NCBI RefSeq assembly: GCF_030272615.1
Contig: NC_081407.1
Coordinates: 147,187,744-147,251,743, forward strand
DNA from: Cryptomeria japonica
Taxonomy: Eukaryota; Streptophyta; Pinopsida; Cupressales; Cupressaceae
Length of the DNA stretch: 64,000 nucleotides
Direction: 5' to 3'
Below the pieces are notes generated by a model that searched no databases, was not told where the DNA came from, and saw nothing but the letters and a program-made list of their open reading frames with translations. Positions 36,014-46,799 of the stretch are shown here, piece by piece. Numbering within the stretch: position 1 is the first letter of the stretch; every line of letters begins with the position of its first letter. The position numbers and the translations under genes were made by a program.

Positions 36014-36504
36014 CAATCTTCTTAGCACATCTAAAAATGCTCATTTCCAAGAAAATGTTCTAGCTAAGTAGGAAAACTCCTTAAAACACCCCAAACTAAT
36101 TATTCTTGAGAAATTTTCCCAATTGCATAATGTTAAATATGACTTGAGATGTACATGACTATTCACAAGTACACCATTGTTCTCTTGAATTGAGACAAAT
36201 TGAATTAACCATATGAAAAAATGTCGACCACCAATGGATCAAGAATTACTCCACTATATCTAGAAACACTCATCACTTTGTGAATTAAGACACATTCAAT
36301 TATCTACAAATGATAAAACTTCCAATCCCACTTTATCCATGATACTGTCTTGAGATGGTAATATTCATCCAACCTTTGATGCCTCAAGAGTTCTATTACA
36401 TCTACTTAATTCTTGATGAAGATATTCCTTCTCATTGTCATTATAGGAAGAACCTAGATCATGTATAAACCACACATTTATATCTTAGTTTTACTAGTAG
36501 TTTA

Positions 36505-36925
36505 TGTTGGTGTGAATAAGGTTTTGTACCTAGTAAAGGTCTTATACCTAGCATTTTTTCTAGTTCTTAGTAGGGGACTTATTCACATGACTTAAGATTA
36601 CCTAGTTCCTAGCTGTCCTTCTATAAGATTGATTACTTGTCACATGATCTTAGCTTATTTTTTGACAACTACTTTGAAATAGTTACCTAGTTCATTTTAT
36701 ATTTATCACTTTAGTTGTCTCACTGCATAGGATTAACACACATGCCAACACCTGTCTAATCCTATATCTCACCTTGCCTTTATAAGAAAGGCCTCTCATG
36801 TATATTCATTCCATTCTTGCATTAATAATAAATAAAAATATTCTTTTGATTTTCTCTCTTGTGCAAATTATTTTTTTCCCGCATTATTCCTAGAGGTGTT
36901 GAGGAGTTGCCAATCATCTCCTACA
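36505..36925 (+). mobile_element. LTR-like block
   Basis: TGTTGGTGTGAATAAGG to CATCTCCTACA, 421 bp, with CCTTTATAAGAAAGG as TATA region near 36776. TAATATCAAATCTC follows, a weak match to a Met primer site. No second copy is in the window, so its link to the gypsy element downstream is unproven. Confidence 0.45.
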
Positions 36926-37289
36926 TAATATCAAATCTCTAGATATGAAGAATGTTTCCCCTTTTTAGGGTGATTTGAGAAAGTGGATTTTCATTTTGTA
37001 GTTTGGGACCGAATGTACCTCATGATTGAGTTTAGATATATTAAATACTTCGGTTTCGAAGGTCAACAATTTTTTGGCCATCTTTTCTAGGGTTTGCAAT
37101 TTTTTGGTAGAAAACTTCCATATAGTCTATATTCTAGTAGGAATCACCAAAAGAGTATGCATGCATAGAACAAATATTATTCTACCAATAGTAAATTTTC
37201 AACACAATAATTTCATTCGACCTGCATCATCATCATCCCTTGTGCAACTCTAATGCATCATCTTCACGCCAGGTTGGCATAATCATAGC

Positions 37290-38150
37290 ACGAATTCACA
37301 TAATGAATATTTCAAGGAATAAGAGGAACATGTGTAGATCAGAACAATGAAAAGGAAGTAAGAAAAGATTGTAGTTCGTACTAGAAGGATGACATAAATT
37401 TCTATCAGAGAAGGGAACCTGATGGTTATCGGAATGAGGGTTATGGAAAAGATGACAAAAGACTGGATAAGAAACTGTTTAGAGGAACTTTCTTTAAGTG
37501 CAGAGGAGAAGGACATCGTGCTTTTGAATGTAAGAAGGCAGAGAACACCGGAAGAACAACATTGGTAGAGGAAGACCATACTAGATCATTTAACAAATCA
37601 GAAGATGGAGAACTTTTGATGATGAGGAGAGCATGTTGTGTCATACCAGAGATGACGAGGAACCCTTGCAGAGGAGGAATTTGTTCGAGACCAGATATAA
37701 GGTATCTGGTAAGTCTTGTAAAGTTATAATTGATAGTGGTAGTTTAGATAACCTTGTTTCAGAAGAAATGGTGAACAAGTTGAAGTTGGAAAGATTGAAA
37801 CACCCTAAGCCTTATCAGATAGCATGGATTCAGGATGATCATAAGATATTAGTAAGTGAACAATGTTTGGTGAAATTGAAAAATTGGAAATTATAATGAT
37901 GAAGTTTTGTGTGATATTATGCCTATAGATATTTGTCATATCTTGTTGGGAATACCTTGGTAGTATGATAGACAAGAAATACATGATGGAAGGAATAATG
38001 TATACACTATTGTTGCAAATGGGATGAAGAAGACTTTGTTACTCTTGGAGGAACCGCTAAAGAGTGAAGTTTGTACGAATGCTAGAATTTATTTGGTTGA
38101 TGGAAGGAGATTCCTAGATGGAATGAGACATGAGAATGTGTGTTTTTCCT
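37290..38150 (+). pseudogene. Second chromovirus: gag end and protease
   Basis: FFKCRGEGHRAFECKK near 37488-37535 is a zinc knuckle with its first Cys changed to Phe. The protease site CKVIIDSGSLDNLVSEEMV (37711-37767) keeps DSG, followed by KPYQIAWIQDDHKILVSEQ. A broken LLGIPW block lies near 37945. The capsid part upstream is not recognisable. Confidence 0.75.
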
Positions 38151-38200
38151 TAATTCTTAGGTTGACTGAGAATCCGTAGCATGAAGAAGAACAACTAAAG

Positions 38201-39600
38201 GAGATAAAGGAGTTACTGATAGAGTATGTAGACATCATTTCAGATAATGTACTTGATAGATTACCGCTTGTAAGAAGTATCAGTCATTGCATGGATCTGA
38301 TTCTCGAAGCTAGTTTTCCTAATAAAGAAACACATCAGATGACACCGAAAGAGAATGAGGAGCTGAATAGACAAGTACAAGATTTTTTGAAGAAAGGTTT
38401 TATCAGAGAGAGTTTGAGTCCCTGTGCAGTACCTACGGTCTTAGCACCTAAGAAGAATGGAGAATGGAGGATGTGTACTGATTCCAATACAATAAACAAG
38501 ATCACAGTGAAGTATCCGTTTCCTTTTCCTAGGATGGATGACATAATGGATTGTTTGAGTGGAGCCAGATACTACACAAAGAGAGATTTGAAGAGTGGAT
38601 ATCATCAGATTAGAATCAGAGAAGGAGATGAGCGGAAGACAAAATTCAAGACAAATGAAGGACTATATGAACGGTTGGTGATGCCTTTTGGATTGACTAA
38701 TGCACCAAGTACTTTCATGAGGTTGATGGGTGAGGTAATGAAGAAATTATTGGGTAGGTTTGTTAATGTATATTTGGATGAGATTTTAATTTTTAGTAAG
38801 ACCAAGGATGAACATATGTTGAATTTGAGACAAGTTTTGTAGAGATTGAGAGAAGAGAAGTTGCTAATAAATCTTAAGAAGTGTAGTTTCATGAAGGAAG
38901 AGTTAGTCTATTTCAGATTTGTGATATTTGTGGATGGGTTAAAGATGGGCCCTGAGAAGGTAAAAGCAATTCTTGAATGGCCTACATGGGAAAGCATTAG
39001 GGAGGTAAGATCATTTCATGGATTGGCTAGTTTCTACCAGAAGTTTATCAGAAATTTCAGTTCAGTTTGTGGTCCTATGACTGAGACAATGAGAGGAGAT
39101 GGGAAGGATTTCAAATGGTCAATCAGAGAAAATAAGAGTTTTGAATTATTGAAGCAGAAAGTGACTGAGTAGCCTATGTTAGCTTTACCTTATTTTAACA
39201 AAGTATTTCAAGTGGACTATAATGCAAGTGGAAATAAAATTGGAGCAGTGTTAAGTCAGGAAGGAAGAGCAATATCTTATTTCAGTGAGAAGTTGAATGA
39301 TGCAAGAAGGAGATATTTGGTGTATGATTAGGAATTTTATTCCATAATTCAAGCATTGAAGAAGTGGAGACATTATTTGTTGCCTAAGGAGTTTGTGTTG
39401 TATACGGATCATCAAGATTTGCAATATTTGAACACTCAGAGTAAGTTGAATCAAAGACATATGAGATAGGTAGAGTTCTTACAGAGTTAGACCTTTATGT
39501 TGAAACATAGAAGTGGGAATTCAAATAAATTTGTTGATGCATTGAGTAGAATGATAAATTTGCTGACAGAGATGAGAGTGACAGTGTTAGGATTTGAGAA
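38201..39600 (+). pseudogene. Second chromovirus: reverse transcriptase and RNase H
   Basis: SPCAVPTVLAPKKNGEWRMC (38419-38478), [38 protein letters not shown] and VYLDEILIFSKT (38767-38802). The catalytic Y-x-D-D is Y-L-D-E, a likely killing change. After TAG 38840, RT thumb REVRSFHGLASFYQKFIRNF and RNase H (VLYTDHQDLQYLNTQSKL, then MLKHRSGNSNKFVDALSRM) continue with TAGs at Trp or Gln positions. Same lineage as the element at 24848 but diverged. Confidence 0.9.
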
Positions 39601-39699
39601 GTTGAAGACATTGTATGATGATGACTCAGATTTTGTAGAACCTTGGAAAACATGTAGAGAACCAATTATGATGGATAGAAGTAAGTGGTTGGATTATTT

Positions 39700-40800
39700 C
39701 ATTCAAGATGGGATTTTATTTAGAGGAGTTCAGTTGTGTATACCTAAGAGTTCTATGAGGGAGAATTTGATAAAGGAGAAGCATAGTGGAAGATTAGTCA
39801 GACACTTTGTTGAAACAATAGTGGCATTGGTGAGTGTACATTACTTTTGGCCTCAGATTCATAAGGATGTCAAGAAATTTGTGTACAACTATAGAGTTTG
39901 TTAGGATGCAAAAGGTAGTATTCAGAATGTGGGATTGTATAAGCCTTTGATAGTTCCAAAGAGACCTTGGGAGGACATAATAATGGATTTCATACTTGGA
40001 TAACCTAAGAGACAGAGAGGGAATGATTCCATATTTGTGGTGATGTATAGATTCTCAAAGATGGCTCATTTCATACCTTGTAAGAAGACATCAAATGCAG
40101 TGCATGTAGTTGACTTAGTTTTTAAGGAGGTGGTGAGATTGCATGGATTACCTAAGAGCACAGTCTCAAACAGAGACACTAATTTTGTTGGTTATTTCTA
40201 GAAGACACTTTGGACGAAGATGAAGATAGATTTAAAATTTAGTTCTACTTTTCACCGATAGTCTGATGGACAGATAGAGGTAGTAAACTAGAGTTTAGGA
40301 GATTTATTGAAATGCTTAGTTGGAGAGAAGACCGGAAGTTGGGATTTTATTCTTTCTCAAGCAACGTTTGCCTATAATAATTCAGTGAAAAGGAGTGCCG
40401 GAAAAACACCTTTTGAGATTGTTACCAGAGTACACCCTAGAGGTATACCAGAATTAAGAGATATTTGAAATGAAGAAAAGAGGAGTGAAGAAGTAGAGGA
40501 ATTTGCAGATCATATCAAGATATTACATACTCAAGTCAAACACCATTTAGAAAACATGAACAACAAGTATAAGCAGAAGACAGATGAGAAGAGGAGACAT
40601 AAGAAATTTGAAGTTGGTGATGAAGTGATGGTATATCTGAGAAAAGAAAGATTTCCATTTGGAACCTATAACAAGTTTCACATGAGAAAGTTTGGACCTT
40701 GCAAGATCTTGAGGAAATTCAGTTCTAGAAATGCATATGAAGTGGAATTATTGGACAGTTTGGGTATTTCACCTATATTCAACATTACATATTTACATTA
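39700..40800 (+). pseudogene. Second chromovirus: integrase
   Basis: Zinc region LIKEKHSGRLVRHFVETIVA to VYNYRVC. In the core the first catalytic Asp is lost ([12 protein letters not shown] instead of V-D-R-F) and the second is Asn (TVSNRDTNF instead of S-D-R-D). YF*KTLWTK has TAG for Trp. FAYNNSVKRSAGKTPFEIV and the GPY/F-like FGPCKILRKFSSRNAYEVEL (40688-40747) follow. Confidence 0.88.
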
Positions 40801-40848
40801 GTATCACGAGATAAAATTTAGTGAAGACAGTGTTGCAAAATTGGAGAA

Positions 40849-41037
40849 GTGGATGTGCCAAAAGGAACCAAATCATCTATTGAAGACATTTTGGACAGTA
40901 GGATTGAGTGTAGCACCCGGAGCAATCAGTACAAAGAATATCTTGTGAAATGGAAGGACAAACTAGTTGAAGATTCATCTTGGATTTCTCAAGAAAAGGC
41001 AAATCGCCTTGGTTTTCCTCTAACCCCAGTAAAGTGA
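40849..41037 (+). pseudogene. Second chromovirus: chromodomain
   Basis: IEDILDSRIECSTRSNQYKE then YLVKWKDKLVEDSSWISQEK. It has the chromodomain YLVKW core and the downstream W, and ends at a TGA. It is one frame off the integrase, with a shift near 40850. It confirms the chromovirus branch of Ty3/gypsy. Confidence 0.88.
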
Positions 41038-41866
41038 GGGACTCACGTTTCAAAAACCTTGGATGTCCGATGCAAGAGCACCCCTAGTTCTCGACAATCT
41101 TGCATCAACCAAAAACATTTCTTTTCAATTCATTTTTTGTTTTGTAGTTTCAATATTTCATTTTACATTTTCTTGCATTTGCTCACCAAATCTTGTGGAG
41201 CTAGATTTTGCTAGTGAACATGATTATCATCCTTGCCCCATGTTTGCAGGATATTTGGATCTTTTTCTGACAAGTTATTGCTTCCAGATTCTGAAACAAT
41301 TTTCTGACTTAGAACACCAAAACTGCTTGGACCTATTTGCTTTTGGTGAATCTTGCGGATCTGTTCCATATCTTGTGGAGCTCCTATTTATTGTTCCAAC
41401 GTTCCTTGGCATGTGGCTGACCTTCCCTCTAGTCCACACTTATTCCTTTGGATTTTCTAGAGGATTTTCATTGGTGGAGGCCGACCTATTGGTTTAACAT
41501 GTTTCATTTTGTTCATCGGCATTTGATGCTTCTTGGGTCGATGAGGATCACTCTAGATCATATAAATAAATGTAATCTAGCATGTAATAGGAATTCATTA
41601 GCATATAGAAGATAAATCTAAGGACTAAGTGTTCTGGAGTTGGCTCATTTTCTTACTTGAGCCAGATGTTGCATAACACATATACTGTAATCAGGCCTAT
41701 GAGCCTACTGTGGTAGCCTACATGTTGTTAGCATATTGTAGTTGCTTTTGATGATATAATTTAGTCAGTTATGCATTTCCTCCATCATCTTATTTTGTTT
41801 TCGTTGTGTTTACTCTTGCTGGATGGTCCAAATTGATCTCCTTGAGGTCCCTCCTAAACATGACTG
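41038..41866. other. Probable 3' noncoding or LTR part of the second chromovirus
   Basis: No further pol homology. The 144-residue + frame at 41063-41497 has no recognised domain and directly follows the element's last codon. ATCATATAAATAAATG near 41557 is TATA-like. No matching 5' LTR was found. Confidence 0.4.
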
Positions 41867-42812
41867 TGTTGGCATTTTGATGATATTCTGATTGTCATTG
41901 ATGGACACACACTTGTTTTATGATCATTTCCCTATGTATGAGTTATGCTCAACTGGTAATTGTTCCAACCGGTATTATGAATTATAGTCTTTAGACTATT
42001 GGTGCTTTTTAGAAGATGTTTACCGGTCACAAAGCAGTATGAAGACCTCAAGAGATTCGAGGATCCCAAAGCGGTATGAAGGAACAAAGCGGTTGTTAAT
42101 GTTTTCCCAGTCTTCATTTTGACAAACTGGTAATTAGTAAAATGTCTGAACTAGTAATCGGTAATAAACCAGTATTACTCTGAGAGAGTTACCAACTGGT
42201 ATTTCTATGATGAGTTATCATCCATCGACACTTTGGCAGTGATTTTGTGTCGTGTTACCAAATGTGTCTAGATGCACTGAACCTAGGAACTTGCAATGTA
42301 ATCCAATCGAACCAACATGAAATCAGATTCCTTTATAAGGACATCATGTCTAGGGTTTTAGTAGTGGAAAAGGGTTTTAGAAGTGCATGAGGTTTTTCTA
42401 TGTGCAATCACAGAAGAGAAGATTAGGTCTATGTGGAGAAACAGAGTGTGGAGATACTGAAGACTAAAGTAATGCTAAATGTGCATTAACAATGAGCTAT
42501 CAAGGATCTAACCAAGCATACTATGCTAGTATCTAGATCACTCACTTATTGATTACTCACATCTTCGACAAGTCTGAAACCCTTCACCAGGTAGGCCTGG
42601 CAAAGCCTTTGTAAATCCTCTAACAAGGTGGTTCACAACTGTGGATCTGAAATCCTCTGACAAGGTAGTCTTTAACAAGACTTATCTCCTAACAGAGATC
42701 TAGTTAGTAAATCCGTTGTAACGATTAACTGCTAAATTGTTTAAGGGTTTGAGTTCAATAATTTTTGGGATACTAATTAACCCCCCCCTCTTAGTATTCA
42801 TTAGACTATACC
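41867..42812 (+). mobile_element. Copia LTR, probably solo
   Basis: It starts TGTTGGCATTTTG, then TTGTCATTGATGG, like the LTR at 27029. TATA-like CCTTTATAAGGAC is near 42331 and the C-run hairpin at 42768-42799. The 3' end is decayed, about 42812, and no target duplication is convincing. Confidence 0.6.
42768..42799 (+). repeat. C-run hairpin of copia LTR
   Basis: Arms GGATACTAA (42768-42776) and TTAGTATTC (42791-42799), one G-T wobble, loop of 14 with eight C. Confidence 0.7.
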
Positions 42813-44399
42813 AAAGACGCAAGATGCGCATGTAAAATTGTACTCACTCACTCCAAAAACTATTTCTCTCACACCTTCTCTATCTAAGAATCATCATCCA
42901 AGTCGATCTTATATATCCACACTGCCAAAATAGATCTCCAACAAGTCAGCTTCACAAAATTGTAAAATATGAAACCTGTAGTCTCATCTCATCTCAATCC
43001 ATACCTAAAACATATGATCACAAGCTTCACATGCAACATCATAAACTTATTGAACATAATGTCTAATTACTGAAATCATCCCTATAGTTTCGCATTGATA
43101 CACATCACCCAACTTGTCCATACAATATCTCTCCTCTTCTAAAATCACCAAATATCGGACAAAGAATCATGCACTGGAAACAACATCGAAGGTTGGAATT
43201 ACAAAATGATCTTCCTTAAACAGCCAATCAACTATCCTAATTGAAGAGGAGAAAATGGAGCAAGGTGGATTTGGATGGTTAGTATGCAAACAAAACACTA
43301 AAAGATATTAAAACATGAAACATGCATAAAACAACATAAAAACATGAAGATATACCTTGCAAACCTTTTCCTTCTCCCTCAGATTGAGCCTTTGGTGAAG
43401 TTGAATAGAACCTCTCTTCAACTTGATTGGATGGGTTCCTTCTTGATGGACGTGGAATGCTCTCCAAATTCTCAACAAGGTAAGTGGATTTGATAGGATT
43501 GGATTTGAGTGATGGATAGGAGGATTTGGATTAGAAGAGGATGAGAGAAGAAATAGGCAGCATGATAATGCATGAGAAGTGGATTGTTTGTGAGGAGAAT
43601 AGGCTCCAATTTATAGATTGGATAAGGCCAATGGAGGGCCAAGATTGATTTGATTATGAAGGGTTGAGATTGATTTTAGATAGAAGGCATGGATCAAGGG
43701 TGGCTAGGGAAGATAAACATGAATATAAAATTCCTTGGGAAAAAGGGGGGAGAAATTTTAATATCAAATATGAGGAATTAAAAATTCCAAAATAAGGATG
43801 CAATGAGGGATTCAAATAAATTTGAATTTCTTTGAGAGACTCAATGTTGATGTGACATGAGTGGGAATTAAAAATTGAGGGATAATGATAATCATGATTA
43901 TGAGAGATTCTACAAGGATTAATTAGGTTGAGCGAGATTAGGAAAAGTTATTTGTAGGAATCACATGGCTAGGTTAATTAATTAGAATCAATTAACTGAG
44001 TGGGTTTAGAGGAAATAATTATTGGAGGGGACTTTAGAGGAATAGGGGAATAATTTATTTATTTGATAAATTAATATTTGGACAATAGTGACAAGATTAA
44101 TTAAATTAGATTTAATTGATTTTGAGAGGAATGAGGATAACATAATTAAATTAATTAATTATGTTGATATTCTTAAATTAATTAAATATTAATTTTAGGT
44201 GTCTACACTAATCACCACAACCAAAGATGCAACACTAGAAATGAGTTGTGCTCATTGAATCTGTAAGCTGTGTTCCCAGTCTATCAGACTTATGCCTAAA
44301 GTCAATATGACTTTCGGTAGATCAAATCTATAGGTACAGGATATGATTACTATGTTGAGTTGCCATCAATGACAACCCCTAAGTAATCGCCATGCATCT
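42813..44399. other. Noncoding repeat debris
   Basis: No gene recognised. AT-rich with TTAATTAATTA words at 43975-44190; GTTGTCATTGATGGC on the minus strand near 44385 resembles a copia LTR start. Confidence 0.4.
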
Positions 44400-44805
44400 A
44401 ATATCACTAGAACAATGTCTCTTACCAACATCATCTTCATCATCACTGTCAAACAGATGTAAATTTTCAGATTGAGCTAATTCTTTGAAGTCTACTTCTC
44501 ATTTAGCACCTCTTCAGCCATGAATAGGTTAAATTATTTTTTATTATCATTATCGCTTTTAGTTGATTCACTTTCGTCATCTAAGACATCACTATCTAGG
44601 GTAAAGAGACTTTTCTTCTTTTGAAAATTTTTTCTTCTTGGTCTAAAGGATTTTTTACCTTTATTTTTATACTTTCTCACTCATCATCTCCCTTCTCTTC
44701 AAATCGACACTTAGCAAAAAAATGTCATATCTTGCCATAGTTTAAACATTTGAATGGTAGCTTACCTTTATATTTTCTTTGTCCTTTCTTTAATTTTCTA
44801 ACAAA
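44400..44805 (-). pseudogene. Copia gag C-terminal part, left of an insertion
   Basis: The minus strand reads FVRKLKKGQRKYKGKLPFKC then LNYGKI*HFFAKCRFEE (about 44700-44805). This is a copia zinc knuckle with one Cys changed to Tyr and Gly-His disrupted. A Lys-rich linker and Asp/Glu/Ser-rich tail follow. It continues the gag at 52679-53375, from which it is separated by the gag-only element. Confidence 0.7.
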
Positions 44806-44810
44806 GTTTG

Positions 44811-46056
44811 TGTAAAGCGGAAAAATCGCGATCGAACCCTAGTTGCTCTCCCCTCTTCCAACTCCAAGGAGAGAGAAGGGAGGTTCGCTAGGATTCGATG
44901 GTTTTCACTTAGGGGGGAGACTTTACATTCAAAAGAGGGGTTGAAACCCACAAGATCCAATCCCACGCAATGCAAAATTTGGATGCTAAATGAGTTTCAA
45001 GGGTTAAGACAGCAAGGCTACCCTCTTTTGTAAAGAATGTGCATAGGAGAATTAAGCTAGGAATGCATAGAAAGTGACAAAGATTTTCTTATAAACTGAG
45101 ATAGGAATATAGTATGTAGCTGCGGACCTGGAATTAGCAGTAAAATGTCGATATGGCCCTATCCTACAAATTTGAGCAAAAGTTGTCGAGACGATGGCGC
45201 CCGGCGCCACGGTCCTCCGAAAAATCCATGAAACGAAGGGGGATCTGTTCGTCTCTGCACAAGGATTCCAGATCTTCAATCTTAGCCGCGTACCTGCAAC
45301 CTACACACAGAAAAGCGAAGACGATTGGGGGGTTAGGGATTAGGGGTTTGCCTTTAGGTCAAACCCCAGTTTTGGAATTAACCAAGAAATGAGCAAGAGC
45401 TGTAAATGTAAATGACTGTAAAACAAGTACTAATACCTTGTTCTAAGGATGTTTGTATCCTTATGTGCGAAGGTTTAGATGTTGTATGTTGTATGTTGTA
45501 GTAGTATGTGATCTCCTCTTCAATGGTTGAATCCTTGTCTTGAATGCAACACTTAGCCTTGAATGGAGACTTGAAATGATCAATTGCTTGAAGGAATGCT
45601 TGAATGCTTGAATGCTTGAGTATAGTTTCCACGCCTTTTTCATCATTTGACCTTCTTACCCTTTTTTCTTACCCAAATGGGAGAGGCAAATGTAGTTTAT
45701 ATACTTGTCAATTAGGGCTGATAGACTGATTTTCCCGACCTTAGGCCGACCAGGAAAGTTAATTTCCAAATTGCAAACAAAAAGACCCGAGACCCCTTAG
45801 GAGACCGGGCCCAAAATAGGACCCAGGGACCAGGGCGCTGGGCGCCCTGGTCCTGAGGGACCAGGGCACTGGGCGCTCTGGTCCCACCTCCCGGGACAGC
45901 AGGGTGCAAGGAGGTTCAGGCCAGGGTACTTGAAAAATGCAGTTTTTGGTGTCGTGAGCAAGTTTCAGGGTCTCCATTCAGGTTGCGTGCTGCGTCGCCA
46001 TCGTGAAGACCAAAATGCAGTCGAAATTGCAAGTGTCGCAATTTTAGGACGCTACA
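44811..46056 (-). repeat. 3' LTR of the gag-only element
   Basis: 1246 bp. Includes GC-rich palindrome TGGCGCCCGGCGCCA (45195-45209) and repeats of GGACCAGGGCGCTGGGCGCC near 45826-45895. A minus-strand AGTTTATAAG near 45092 is TATA-like. On the minus strand a polypurine tract, AAGTGGGGGCTAAA, precedes it (46057-46070). Confidence 0.93.
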
Positions 46057-46799
46057 TTTAGCCCCCACTTTAGCGGGAGTATGTATGCTCATACTTCCGG
46101 TAAAGTACAAGGAAACAACATTGAAAAACTTTCACCACGTCAAGGAGGTAAGACACACCAAGCCCCCAGTGGACTAAGGATCTTATGACTTCGATTGACA
46201 AAGTAAAAGGGAAGATCACGAGGGAGAACCATGATTGTCAGTAGTAAGGTTCCCTCACTATGAGTCATGCATGAAAGATATCAAGAATTTTCAAGGCAAA
46301 GCTAAATTTGCCAAGAAATTCTCAAGTATCTTGAAAAGATATGAACGGGATGTATGCCCCCCTACGTTAAAGCGATCGCACATGCCTCACCGGGGGTGAT
46401 TGTTTTAACGTAGTGATACACATAAGAATGAGAAAGGAAAGGAGCACGTTATCGCAAGGATTTAGCCCCCAAGTGTGAGATAAGCCCAAGGATAATAGAC
46501 ACAAAACACAAAGCACGAGGTGACTTCGCTTTCCTTGGGGTCAGTATGCTGTATGATAAGTCATGTATATATATCATATGTATGTATGCATAATTGTTCT
46601 TCATTCCCCAATCAAGGAAGGTCACCTAGAAGAAGGGAACACATGTGTCTTTTGAGTCAACATGAGAGAGATCGAGAGATCTCAATGCTTTGCATCGTCC
46701 TCAAGTAGACAACACTAAGGACAACAAATAGAAGAATGAGAATAACATATAGAAGAAGTAACACAAGAGAGGAGGAGAGAATCTGCTATGCTAATGTAA

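Noticed and set aside
41063-41497. 144-codon + frame after the chromodomain
   Set aside because: No domain recognised, and its position fits the 3' noncoding or LTR part of the chromovirus.
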